Shown piece by piece: positions 17,999-26,251 of a stretch of 64,000 nucleotides of DNA. Origin of the DNA: Stygiobacter sp. RIFOXYC2_FULL_38_25 (GTDB lineage Bacteria > Bacteroidota > Ignavibacteria > Ignavibacteriales > Melioribacteraceae); the NCBI GenBank assembly GCA_001803165.1, contig MHAZ01000019.1:186001-250000 (forward strand), in the 5' to 3' direction. The translations under genes were made by a program, and so were the position numbers. Numbering within the stretch: the stretch's first letter is position 1; each line of letters begins with the position of its first letter. Below the pieces are notes generated by a model. The model searched no databases. It saw only the letters and a list, made by a program, of their open reading frames with translations, and was not told the DNA's origin.

Positions 17999-18193
17999 TT
18001 AAATCCAGCCTCTACTTTTAGCTCTTAGTTGTGCTATTTCAAATGACTTCTTGTTTTCAAACGCCGCCTGTTTAAGTTTGTACATTACCTTTTCGTAATC
18101 TCTGTCTCGGGGTTTGCGGTTGTTTGAATGCTTGTGTTTTTTAGGTGTGTAAAAAATCTGGTGGGCGATTTCTTGAAGTAATGTTCGTGCCAT
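17999..18193 (-). CDS. Small basic hypothetical protein
   Basis: The 64-aa protein is rich in Lys, Arg and His (YTPKKHKHSNNRKPRDRDYEK) with a helical C-terminal half. No family was recognised. A good ribosome site (AGAGG, 6-10 nt before ATG) supports it. It is read leftward from a likely promoter at 18414-18441, through a leader that holds three 10-bp repeats. A DNA- or RNA-binding role is possible from its charge but is only inference. Confidence 0.6.
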   Translation of the reverse strand: MARTLLQEIAHQIFYTPKKHKHSNNRKPRDRDYEKVMYKLKQAAFENKKSFEIAQLRAKSRGWI

Positions 18194-18246
18194 TTTATCC
18201 TCTGTTTAATTACAAAGGAAAACTATTTTATATGTTGTTAAAGGGC

Positions 18247-18276
18247 ATTGGAAACGATTGGAATTGATTGGAAGAT
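18247..18276. repeat. Three tandem 10-bp iterons
   Basis: ATTGGAAACG, ATTGGAATTG and ATTGGAAGAT follow each other with an exact 10-bp period, one helical turn, so the ATTGGAA boxes lie on one DNA face. The site is 54 bp upstream of the 64-aa gene and near the integrase/excisionase pair. It could bind an arm-site protein, an excisionase or a replication initiator. Confidence 0.6.
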
Positions 18277-18413
18277 AGTCTAAGAATTGTCTATAAATTC
18301 TTGTTGTCCGCTATTATTTGCTTAATAGTCTATAATAGCTCGCAATAGGGTTTACCGAATATCCTACGATTTAAGATTTTAGATTTGGTTGTAAGTAAAG
18401 CCTCTTATGTTTA

Positions 18414-18441
18414 ATTATACCACACTCTATTAAAAATTCAA
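18414..18441 (-). promoter_or_regulatory. Sigma70-like promoter, leftward
   Basis: On the minus strand TTGAAT and TATAAT are separated by 16 bp, with the extended box TGTGGTATAATTA that recurs at two other promoters of the element. It would drive the 64-aa gene. Confidence 0.6.
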
Positions 18442-18549
18442 TCTTCTTATTCTGATTACAAAATTATATTTCATAATAATATTTTACAGTTAAATAATAC
18501 TTTGCTCTTCCACTTATGCCCAATTATAACAAAAATATTTAGATGCTGT

Positions 18550-18577
18550 TTGACATGATCGCTTACTGTGGTATAAT
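18550..18577 (+). promoter_or_regulatory. Consensus sigma70 promoter, rightward (P1)
   Basis: TTGACA and TATAAT match the consensus in full with a 16-bp spacer and the TGTGGTATAATTA box. No reading frame follows. The transcript would begin with two tandem small hairpins, each GTCC-N15-GGAC, at about 18585-18634. Confidence 0.75.
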
Positions 18578-18648
18578 TAAATCAGTCCTCCAGCTAGAAT
18601 ATCGGACAAGTCCATATCTCCGGCTAACGGACTAGATAATCATAGCCC

Positions 18649-18677
18649 TTGACAAACAAAACGGTTAGGTGTAAAAT
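18649..18677 (+). promoter_or_regulatory. Consensus sigma70 promoter, rightward (P2)
   Basis: TTGACA, a 17-bp spacer and TAAAAT form a near-perfect promoter. Transcription would start near 18685, directly before the long structured segment, with no coding frame behind it. Confidence 0.75.
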
Positions 18678-18684
18678 AAAAGAG

Positions 18685-19137
18685 TAGTTTAAAATATAAG
18701 ACGGGGGAACAGAAAGCAGTATTATGAGCTAATCACTCATGCCCGTTGTTTGGCGTTCCCCCGTCGGCAGCGTGCAGATTAACTCAGAATATTGCTTTTT
18801 TTATTTACAATGAAGCCTGACTGCGTTTAGGAATTGGATAAATAGGCAGTCTTATAAAACTATTCCTTTAAATCCTGTGTGGTGGATAGATGAAAAAAGT
18901 GCCGGCAATGTTTTAACCTTAACAACCGGCGACCTGATTTATTCATCACACGATCGACAAAATAAATCCCGAATAAACAGACGCTTTTATAAGCGATAAA
19001 AATCATTGAATATTGCATCAATTGATTCTGGTGGGGAGACCCGAACATCTAGGGTGGGAAGTTATTAGTCGGAAAAAGGTTTCTACATAGAACAGCATAA
19101 TTAAATCCCTAAAGTATCAGGGAGTTAAAAGGTTTTT
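18685..19137 (+). ncRNA. Candidate large structured non-coding RNA
   Basis: About 450 nt without a supported gene lie behind promoter P2. Stems found by hand are an 11-bp perfect pairing 18700-18710 with 18755-18765 (GACGGGGGAAC/GTTCCCCCGTC) enclosing an ATGAG/CTCAT hairpin; GACTGC/GCAGTC at 18819-18851; GCCGG/CCGGC at 18902-18931; CGCTT/AAGCG at 18980-18993; a GGG-GAGA-CCC GNRA hairpin near 19033; and TCCCT/AGGGA at 19106-19123, followed by a T6 run that could end transcription. The next gene on this side is on the opposite strand, so this is not a leader. It resembles large ornate RNAs of phages and mobile elements in general form only; no named class was recognised. Confidence 0.5.
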
Positions 19138-19191
19138 TATGGATAATGTCTTAAGAAGTAGACTATCTTAGAAAAATTACTTGGAATAGAC

Positions 19192-19800
19192 TTAGCAACG
19201 CCTTTCGGGGTTTGAATAAACAATTTTCTTAATAATTATTTCAGCTTCTTTTTTCGGTGATTTTCCATTCTTCAACCAAAAATTAATATGTAGATGGGCC
19301 GTTTTAGGATTAACTAAAATATCGGTTGGTGAAATCCATTTCTTAATCAAGAGATCTGAACGAAATCCGTGTCCGTGATAGCTTTTGAAACTTATTAGAT
19401 CAGAATAGAATAATATTGTATGTGTTGAATAATCCCCTTGAAGATTCATTTTGAACCGTTTCGGTTTATGAGGCTGAACGGTATATAATGTTTCTTTATT
19501 ATGAAACTCGATGTCAATTTCTTTCTTATCATTTTCATAAATAAAGAGACCAACAACGATATTCTTATCTGAAAGCTCGACATTACTAGAAACATAAAAA
19601 TCATATTCTCCATACCTAATGGGATCTTCGGTAATAATCTCGGCACAATACCATTTGTCATCAATCTTATTAATTCTCAGATGTAAATTCCCTGCGCGGT
19701 CAACATAGACATTATTCTCGTTCCAATTATTACTTCCTGGTCCTTTGCCATTTCCACTTTTAATAATCCATTTCTGACCGGAGAATATAATTGTCTTCAT
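19192..19800 (-). CDS. GH16-like beta-glucanase-fold protein
   Basis: The 202-aa protein matches the concanavalin-like fold of glycoside hydrolase family 16. NNWNENNVYVDRAGNLHLRI near the N-terminus, YGEYDFYVSS in the middle, and the active-site strand KKEIDIEFHN carrying the ExDxE catalytic pattern of lichenase-type enzymes. The C-terminal strands include HLHINFWLKNG. Such enzymes cut beta-1,3/1,4-glucans. Oddly, it has no signal peptide, although family members normally act outside the cell. It is a lone cargo gene between the structured RNA region and a small regulatory-looking gene. Confidence 0.75.
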   Translation of the reverse strand: MKTIIFSGQKWIIKSGNGKGPGSNNWNENNVYVDRAGNLHLRINKIDDKWYCAEIITEDPIRYGEYDFYVSSNVELSDKNIVVGLFIYENDKKEIDIEFHNKETLYTVQPHKPKRFKMNLQGDYSTHTILFYSDLISFKSYHGHGFRSDLLIKKWISPTDILVNPKTAHLHINFWLKNGKSPKKEAEIIIKKIVYSNPERRC

Positions 19801-19940
19801 AAAGAAATTTAATAAATAATATTTTTGCCTCCTATAATCGGCAATCTTTTATATCAGGTAGTCGCAATACTTGTAAATACTCAATTATCTTCTAAATATT
19901 TACAATTTCTTCCATTTCATGTTTTCAACTACCTGGCTAA

Positions 19941-19958
19941 GTTTAGTCCACACTAAAC
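19941..19958. promoter_or_regulatory. Palindromic operator-like site
   Basis: GTTTAG-TCCACA-CTAAAC is a perfect 6-bp inverted repeat immediately before the AGGAG ribosome site of the 56-aa gene. It could be a repressor site or an RNA hairpin beside the start. Confidence 0.5.
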
Positions 19959-19968
19959 AGGAGTATAT

Positions 19969-20139
19969 ATGCCGGACTTAGCGCAAATGGCAAAAGCCGA
20001 ATATGACAACCTTATTAAACAACTTGAGACCAAGGAAAATGAGGTTGCCGATCTAAAAAAGAAAATACACCCGATTGGTATCTTTCTGAAAGAATCCGGT
20101 GTACTGGAAAAAGAGACCAGAAAACGGGAGAAAAAGTAG
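19969..20139 (+). CDS. Small coiled-coil protein (56 aa)
   Basis: The 56-residue frame begins MPDLAQMAKAEYDNLIKQLE and continues as a charged amphipathic helix (ENEVADLKKKI), a short hydrophobic turn (PIGIFLKESG) and a basic tail ending KREKK. It has an AGGAG site 6-10 nt before the ATG, an inverted repeat upstream, and a strong terminator after the stop, so it is a self-contained transcription unit. No family was recognised. A small regulator or phage-like accessory protein is a guess from its shape. Confidence 0.65.
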   Translation: MPDLAQMAKAEYDNLIKQLETKENEVADLKKKIHPIGIFLKESGVLEKETRKREKK

Positions 20140-20163
20140 GGGTTTATTTGCCCTAGGACAGCA

Positions 20164-20206
20164 AAAAAGGCTCAAACTGGTACTTTATACCTTTTTGAGC
20201 CTTTTT
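20164..20206 (+). terminator. Rho-independent terminator
   Basis: A 13-bp stem (AAAAAGGCTCAAA with TTTGAGCCTTTTT) is followed by more T. It closes the 56-aa gene's transcript. Confidence 0.85.
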
Positions 20207-20631
20207 CTTCGTCTAGTAGGCTAATTTCAAGGATTTTTAAGCATAAAATGGGTGTTCTAGACAATAGAAGAAGTTGCTTGCCTCTTTTTTCCCACTTTTA
20301 ACATTTTCCTTCAAGTTTGAACAGCTTATATATTTTTTGGCGTGCATTTCGATTATGTAATGAAGCATGAACTTTATTATAAATCGGTCTTGGTGGTTAT
20401 GTTGTTGGCAGAACTGGTGAGAAGATTGTTGAGAAGATTAGGAAATGATTTGTAATTGGCAATTATCCAAATTAGTTTTCAAAAATATGTGGAAATAATG
20501 AGTATATGAAAAGATAAACTAGTCTGGGAACCGATTGAAAAAATAATTATTATGAAAGTGTTTCCAATTATGTAAATTGACAGTACGAAATAATATTCGC
20601 ATGTTATATTAATAAAGAAATCAGAACTAGT
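20207..20631. other. Intergenic region before the IetA-like gene
   Basis: About 425 bp without a supported gene. It is A/T-rich and must hold the promoter of the AAA ATPase gene at 20632, but I found no convincing -35/-10 pair or repeat in it. Confidence 0.5.
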
Positions 20632-21657
20632 ATGACTCAGTTTAGTTACATAAAAGAAATAGTTAAATCCGGTTTGGAAAATGATCAAGAAAAATTCAAG
20701 GAAGCTTTGAATGAATTGATTGAGCATTCCAAAAAAACAAAAAAGATTAACTATGCATTACAGCTACAGTCTTTGCTTAAAGATGCCATTAGACAAGAGC
20801 AATCCAAAGGACCTAAGTTAGTTGGCAGCCACGCGTATTTTGCCAGATTGGAAGACAAAGAACTAAACGATTTTGTATTAGAAAAAATTACTTCGGAGTA
20901 TAAGTTTGAAAATCTGATTGTGAGTGATGAGGTTCAGAATCAGCTAGAGTTTTTAATTGACGAACATAGATCAAAAGAATTAATTCAGAAATTTAATTTA
21001 CCAGTTTCGAACAAAGTATTATTATATGGTCCTTCTGGTTGTGGGAAAACTCTTGCTTCTTATGTTATTGCTGGTGAGTTAGAAAAAATGATGTATGTTA
21101 TAAATCTCGGAGCTATAGTATCTTCAAAACTTGGTGAAACTAGTAAAAATTTAGCGAAGGTTTTTAGACAAGCATCAATGGAAGACTGCATAATTTTTAT
21201 TGATGAATTTGATTCATTAGGAAAAGTTAGAGATTATGCTCATGATCATGGGGAGATGAAAAGGATTGTTAATACGATTCTTCAATTGTTTGATTATTTA
21301 CCTCAAAGCAGTATTGTTATTGCAGCAACCAATCAGATAGAAATGATTGACAATGCATTATTGAGAAGATTTGATGTAAAACTTAAACTTGATCTTCCAA
21401 ATAAAAAGCAAATTAAAGAACTAATAGAACTTGTACTAAGAAATGGTGAATTTAAGTTTGACAAAATAAATGCAATTACAACAGTTCTTAAAGCTGCCGA
21501 AGGTTTATCATATTACAGCATTCAAAAAGCTTTAATAGGAGCTATTAAAAGAAGTATCCTTGATAAAAATATTACTAAAAATAAGAATGGATTATTAATT
21601 ACATCGTCCATCTGGTTGGATCTTATTAAACAAGAAAAAGAGAAAATTACGAATTAA
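20632..21657 (+). CDS. ietA: AAA+ ATPase, IetA-like defence component
   Basis: The 341-aa protein has a helical N-terminal region (about residues 1-95) and one AAA+ domain: Walker A GPSGCGKT at about 133-140, Walker B CIIFIDEFDSL at about 186-196, sensor 1 AATNQIE and an LLRRFD arginine-finger segment. Size and pairing with a subtilase of 814 aa match IetA/IetS, first seen as a plasmid incompatibility locus and later shown to protect against phage. The ATPase is thought to sense or remodel a target and license the protease. Here the two genes are tail to tail, not in tandem, and their stop codons overlap. Confidence 0.8.
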   Translation: MTQFSYIKEIVKSGLENDQEKFKEALNELIEHSKKTKKINYALQLQSLLKDAIRQEQSKGPKLVGSHAYFARLEDKELNDFVLEKITSEYKFENLIVSDEVQNQLEFLIDEHRSKELIQKFNLPVSNKVLLYGPSGCGKTLASYVIAGELEKMMYVINLGAIVSSKLGETSKNLAKVFRQASMEDCIIFIDEFDSLGKVRDYAHDHGEMKRIVNTILQLFDYLPQSSIVIAATNQIEMIDNALLRRFDVKLKLDLPNKKQIKELIELVLRNGEFKFDKINAITTVLKAAEGLSYYSIQKALIGAIKRSILDKNITKNKNGLLITSSIWLDLIKQEKEKITN

Positions 21658-24098
21658 TTCTCCAATTCAGCTTCAAGCTCCGCGATTACTTCTAGATTAT
21701 TTATTAAAATCAGTTCATTATACAATCTATTTGAAACAGCGCCCTTGTGCGACATTTCTTTTACTGTAATTACTAAAGAAAATTTGTGTAAAATATTATA
21801 GTCGTCTTGCAAATGAGCCGGTAACAATTTATGAAGCTTCGAATGAATTGCTATCTTAAACTGATTATTCTCTTTGAGTAATTTATTCTTAGTAATCCCA
21901 AAACTCATTTTATGACAATTACTCAAAAGTTTTGCTTTGAAGTAGTAATCTTCTGACCATCCTTGAAAGACTTTAAAATCTTCAACTCTAGCACCACTTA
22001 AGCCAAAGTTTTCTTCCTTTCCTTTATCATTTAAGCGTTTTTCTTCAAGAGCGATATCTTTAAATATACCAAAGGAGATATGAACCGGGCAATAAGCAAG
22101 GTGATTGTGAGGGATGGGCTCAAAACTAAAACAAAGGGTTGCATCAATATGGACTACTGATTTACCATGTAAAAGCGTAACAAGATATTCCGGAAGTTTC
22201 AAGGTATATGTTTTTATATGTCCAGGTTTTATTGAATCTTCTAAAACAAGAGTTACATTATTTTCATCAGAATAAATCGGAAGATTATCATCGGGTATTC
22301 CTTTCCCAATAAGGTCTTGTAATTTGAAGTGCTCAAGATTCTTAAATGCTTTGCCAGTTTGTGGATGTTCCGCGGAGTTAACTAAAAGAGCTTTTATTGT
22401 TTGCATATTTTCAGCAAGTTGAGGATACTCCTTTAAAATTTTTGCTGCAAGATTTGCGAGAAATGGTGCGGAATAACTTGTGCCGATTTCCCTTGAATAA
22501 TACTGACCCATTTCAGCACTAAGAACTTTAAGACCAGTATTATCAGTTAGAGTATTATTATCAATATCGCCTCCAAAATAACATAGATCCGGTTTAGTTA
22601 GATGTTTACTAAAGCGAGTTGATTTATAATATGAGGCAGAGCGATCGCAATTAAACTTACGCGTATAACTTGCAGGGAATGAACTTTCAGCTGAATAGCA
22701 TTCAGCGCTATATGGTTCCAGATTATCAGAAATTGCACCACAACCAATATTATTCATACTTTCTGATGGAGAACGAAGATTAAAGTCTGGCTTAAGAAAT
22801 TGATGAGGGTAAATGCCTTTGTTTTCATTATCAAAGAAGTGACCAACAAAATTTGTGAAGTTACCTACAGATATAAATATTAGGATATTCAATTCATTGG
22901 ATAATGAATCAAGAGTACAAGCATAATTGGAAACGAGCGAATTATTTGGAAGAGGATTACAATAACCAAGAGACAGGACAAATATTTTTATACCATATTT
23001 TTGATGCGATTCTTTAATCATACTAATTACTAGCGATTCTGAAATGTATCCTTCTTCCCTATCGAGGACTTTTATTGATAAGAGTTTTGCATCCGCGATG
23101 ATTTGATTAGATGAAGAATTATATAATGACTTACCTAGAGCCGCAATTGCGGAGACACCTGTACCATGATTAGCACTGTCTATTTTAGGACTAGTGCCAG
23201 TAATATCGAATTCATTCCCGTCATTTATAATTAGAGGGGCAAGCGGTGTCGCACTGCTGATACCAGTATCAATTATTCCAATAATCGGTAAATCTTCAGC
23301 TCCATTTGCGATTGCAAAACCATACTCTCTAATAGGAAGGTTGAATACAGATGGCCTTATGATACCTGCAAAAGGAGAATTAACTATATGGATTACATCA
23401 TAGTTGTCAACAATTTCTTGAATAGTAACAAACGGGACATTTAGCAATTCAATTCTGTTTGATGAAACGTCTTGAATAAAATTCAAGCCATTTGAAGAAC
23501 AATAATCAATTAGCGAGCTTTTTATTGCTGAAAGCTGAGGGTATAATTCAAGTGACTCAAAGAGATCAAGTATGTAGTAATCTTTTGGTTCAGCAATTTT
23601 TTTTATGTCATCTGATGAATGAAAATCGAAGCGTTTTATATAGCGGATTAACCGGTTGTAATCCTCCGAATCATCAGGATTTACTGAATTAATAAACACA
23701 TTAATGCTATCAATAAATTCTTGAAACTTTTCTTCGTTACTGATAGCATAGTAGCCAATAGTATTAAACTCATCATATCTAATTGGACTTAAGCCGAAAT
23801 ATTCTCTGTATTTGTTTTCATATTTTGATGAATCAAAATAATCGAAGAAGTTTAGAATTATGTAATCAACTTTTGCAGGTATATTTAATTGAAGATTGCG
23901 ATGAGTTTCTCTTTGATTTCTTTTTGTTGTGAAATTAGTTAATGAATATCTGAATGATTCTTGCATGAGCAAATAATTTCTAGGAACAATTTCAATTGGC
24001 TCATCAGCGCCTTCATCATCACCGACTTTCCTTTGATGAGGTTTATATGTGACAACACCTTCAACAGGATTTCTAAAATATAAGTGAGGTTTTTTCAT
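21654..24098 (-). CDS. ietS: Subtilisin-like serine protease, IetS-like defence effector
   Basis: The 814-aa protein has a long N-terminal region of about 265 residues, then an S8 peptidase domain with all three catalytic motifs: Asp in IGIIDTG (about residue 277), His in NHGTGVS (about 311) and Ser in GTSYSAPF (about 541). A beta-rich C-terminal region follows. There is no signal peptide, so it works in the cytoplasm. Its partner is the convergent AAA ATPase. The triad is intact, so the effector should be active. The gene converges on ietA with a 4-bp overlap at a TTAA that supplies both stop codons. Confidence 0.82.
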   Translation of the reverse strand: MKKPHLYFRNPVEGVVTYKPHQRKVGDDEGADEPIEIVPRNYLLMQESFRYSLTNFTTKRNQRETHRNLQLNIPAKVDYIILNFFDYFDSSKYENKYREYFGLSPIRYDEFNTIGYYAISNEEKFQEFIDSINVFINSVNPDDSEDYNRLIRYIKRFDFHSSDDIKKIAEPKDYYILDLFESLELYPQLSAIKSSLIDYCSSNGLNFIQDVSSNRIELLNVPFVTIQEIVDNYDVIHIVNSPFAGIIRPSVFNLPIREYGFAIANGAEDLPIIGIIDTGISSATPLAPLIINDGNEFDITGTSPKIDSANHGTGVSAIAALGKSLYNSSSNQIIADAKLLSIKVLDREEGYISESLVISMIKESHQKYGIKIFVLSLGYCNPLPNNSLVSNYACTLDSLSNELNILIFISVGNFTNFVGHFFDNENKGIYPHQFLKPDFNLRSPSESMNNIGCGAISDNLEPYSAECYSAESSFPASYTRKFNCDRSASYYKSTRFSKHLTKPDLCYFGGDIDNNTLTDNTGLKVLSAEMGQYYSREIGTSYSAPFLANLAAKILKEYPQLAENMQTIKALLVNSAEHPQTGKAFKNLEHFKLQDLIGKGIPDDNLPIYSDENNVTLVLEDSIKPGHIKTYTLKLPEYLVTLLHGKSVVHIDATLCFSFEPIPHNHLAYCPVHISFGIFKDIALEEKRLNDKGKEENFGLSGARVEDFKVFQGWSEDYYFKAKLLSNCHKMSFGITKNKLLKENNQFKIAIHSKLHKLLPAHLQDDYNILHKFSLVITVKEMSHKGAVSNRLYNELILINNLEVIAELEAELEN

Positions 24099-24246
24099 TG
24101 GTTGTAATTGCTTTTTAATACTTGATTACGAATTACTTGTTTTTATTTTGTATTGATTACTGCATTAATCTACCATTCTTGTTCTTGCGCCGGGAGTGTT
24201 AGATATATATTAATTTATTCCTCAAGCGCAGAAATCCGTTTGCGTT

Positions 24247-24477
24247 TTATTTGAAGATTTTCTCAATCGTCTTTCTTTCCTCTTGAATAATTGTTTTAGC
24301 ATTATCTACTATGATGTCATATAATAACATCATATTGGCTTTACTGTTATCATCATAAACTTTACCATTAACTATTTTTTTCATCTCTGCAACGTTAACT
24401 AATATTATTTTTTGTTCTGGGATATTTTTATCAAGGATGAGATCTAGTTTAATTATTGAAATAGCAATGGCATCCAT
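24247..24477 (-). CDS. Hypothetical small protein (doubtful)
   Basis: A 76-aa frame with alternating hydrophobic and charged residues (ILVNVAEMKKIVNGKVYDD, IIQEERKTIEKIF). No family was recognised, and AAGGA lies about 20 nt before the ATG, too far for a usual ribosome site. It sits among gene debris between the protease and a SET-like fragment, so it may be the remaining part of a larger lost gene. Confidence 0.35.
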   Translation of the reverse strand: MDAIAISIIKLDLILDKNIPEQKIILVNVAEMKKIVNGKVYDDNSKANMMLLYDIIVDNAKTIIQEERKTIEKIFK

Positions 24478-24502
24478 TATTACGCCGAAATTTCCTTTAA
24501 CA

Positions 24503-24742
24503 TTACTTTACAATATTTCTGTGTCTTTCAAATGAACGATCAAAAAAGCATTTACAATTATTAGCTGCTGGTTTTTCCCAATCCAAGTAAGTTCTAATTT
24601 TGGTTTGTGGTTCATAAGATTTTATATGGATATTCTTCTGAATAAGTTGAATAATCTGCTGTTAGCTCTTCACCGATTTTAATATTTCTTTTAGCAAAGA
24701 AATTGAAATGCAGATAATAACCGTCTGTTAATTGCAATCTCA
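24503..24742 (-). pseudogene. SET-domain C-terminal fragment, frameshifted
   Basis: On the minus strand one frame reads LTDGYYLHFNFFAKRNIKIG then EELTADYSTYSEEYPYKI and stops at 24612. The first part carries the typical SET motif (A-R-x-I-x-x-GEELTxDY). Reading continues sensibly in the next frame (YEPQTKIRTYLDWEKPAANN, then CKCFFDRSFERHRNIVK) to a stop at 24503, with a Cys cluster like a post-SET region. The fragment has lost its N-terminal half where it meets the AlbA_2-domain gene. SET proteins are lysine methyltransferases and uncommon in bacteria. The product is not functional as it stands. Confidence 0.55.
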
Positions 24743-26251
24743 CTAATTCAATTCCTCCATCAACAGTTTCCCTTTCTCTGTAATAATATATTTTTGATTT
24801 GGGCTATTCGGTTTTTCCGGTGATGACATTTTTAACAATAAGTTTTCAATTAAAGGAATTAATATCGTTTTACGAAAATGTTCTCTATCCGCCAATCCAA
24901 GATGGTCTTGGATTTCTTGTCTAAACTTGTATTCTACGCAAAATTGCAAGGTTTTTACAGCTTGCGGGGTGCTTTCCAAATACTTGCGGGGCACTTGCGG
25001 GGTACTTGCGGGATGGTTGCTGGGTACTTGCGGAGAAGCTTGGTCCCAACTTGGTTCCAGCATGGTTCCAGCTTGATCCCCGCCTTTTTCAGACTGATAA
25101 TCCCTTTTAATGAACTGAATTTGAAAAGAGAGACCTGGTTCGTTTATTTTTAGCTCAATTTCGGGGTATTCCTTTAATTCATCGGAAAGTTTTTGAAAAC
25201 CGGTTCCCCATTGTTCAATAAGCTGAAGCTCCTTGAATATTGGCCCAAGTGTTTTGTTTCGTATTTCCGATTGCCCGGAATAAAGGTTGTTTAGATCAAT
25301 ACTTGGAGGAATTGTGCCGGGGCTTGTAATTTCCAGCATATCATCGAAAATGGCAATTTTAATATCCTTGCCTTGAAGCGAATAATCTCTGTGTATAACG
25401 GCATTAATAATTATTTCTCTTACCGCAAGCATTGGATATTCCCAACGTTCTTCACGATAAACTCTTCCGATCTTTGAACCTTTCTTGATAGTACGTTCAA
25501 CAAATGCAACTGCTAAGTCGGGTTGTGAACAAATGGATTCGTCTATTGTTTTAGAATCTAAGGTTGCATCTGTTTTTGTTCCCTTGAAACGGGCACACTC
25601 TATTTTTGCGTATGGAAAATAACGTTGTTTGATTTCTCTTTCGGATAAGAGAATTGCAGAAACAGTTGGGTATTGTTTTTCGTTTTCTGTTTTTATTAAA
25701 CCAAGTTTTGCTAAGGACTCAATATTTATTTTCTTGCCGGTCTTTTCTTGGTATAGTTTTGTGAATGAGCTTAAATCTAATTCATCCGGTTTAAGCTCAT
25801 AGACAGAAGTGGAGTCGTAAGAGATGCTTCTACTTTTTCTTTCAAGCTCTTCTATTATTTCTCTGTCTGCAAGTCGATTTGATGAGCCAACACGAATAAA
25901 TGTTCCATTTTCTTTACCAAGTGATTTTATGTAATAAGGGGGTAAACTACCGCGTGGAATTTTAACAACTAAAATATATTTGTCTTCAATTTTTTGTACA
26001 AGTATGTCCGGCAAAATTGTAGGGTTGCAGTTCTCATAAATAATATTGCTAATCTGTTCTTCTAATTTTATTAATTCATTTTCCGGAATGCCGGTAATTT
26101 CTCTTGGATCGTTTCTGATGCCGATATAAATTTCACCCCCGGCATCATTGCTGAAAGCAACTGCTGTTCTCTCTATCTTATTACCGGAAGGAAGAGTTTC
26201 TTTGAATTCAAGTTTCCTGGATTCTGGTATGTTATATTCTTTCTCAACCAT
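24743..26251 (-). CDS. AlbA_2 (Schlafen-like) and HATPase_c_4 domain protein
   Basis: The 502-aa protein starts with an AlbA_2 domain (ESRKLEFKETLPSG, AVAFSNDAGGEIYIGI, FIRVGSSNRLAD), followed at about residues 250-370 by a GHKL-type ATP-binding domain (REIIINAVIHRDYS, LEITSPGTIPPSID, GTGFQKL). A low-complexity linker with repeated PQVP units (about residues 385-425) leads to a C-terminal winged-helix segment. Such proteins are predicted nucleic-acid-binding regulators and are common in mobile elements and defence islands. Its place beside the IetAS pair suggests a defence or regulatory role, which is inference. No toxin partner was seen. Confidence 0.8.
   Translation of the reverse strand: MVEKEYNIPESRKLEFKETLPSGNKIERTAVAFSNDAGGEIYIGIRNDPREITGIPENELIKLEEQISNIIYENCNPTILPDILVQKIEDKYILVVKIPRGSLPPYYIKSLGKENGTFIRVGSSNRLADREIIEELERKSRSISYDSTSVYELKPDELDLSSFTKLYQEKTGKKINIESLAKLGLIKTENEKQYPTVSAILLSEREIKQRYFPYAKIECARFKGTKTDATLDSKTIDESICSQPDLAVAFVERTIKKGSKIGRVYREERWEYPMLAVREIIINAVIHRDYSLQGKDIKIAIFDDMLEITSPGTIPPSIDLNNLYSGQSEIRNKTLGPIFKELQLIEQWGTGFQKLSDELKEYPEIELKINEPGLSFQIQFIKRDYQSEKGGDQAGTMLEPSWDQASPQVPSNHPASTPQVPRKYLESTPQAVKTLQFCVEYKFRQEIQDHLGLADREHFRKTILIPLIENLLLKMSSPEKPNSPNQKYIITEKGKLLMEELN

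Noticed and set aside
17613-17999. Leftward frame of 128 codons between integrase and the 64-aa gene
   Set aside because: It lies opposite the excisionase-like gene, has no recognisable motif and no ribosome site; the rightward HTH gene explains the region.
18860-19048. Leftward 62-codon frame in the RNA region
   Set aside because: No ribosome site and low-complexity composition; the same bases form several hairpins read from the other strand.
24960-25040. CRISPR-like repeat array
   Set aside because: The repeat units are about 10 bp, spacing is irregular, and they lie in frame within a gene. No CRISPR array or cas gene was seen in the window.
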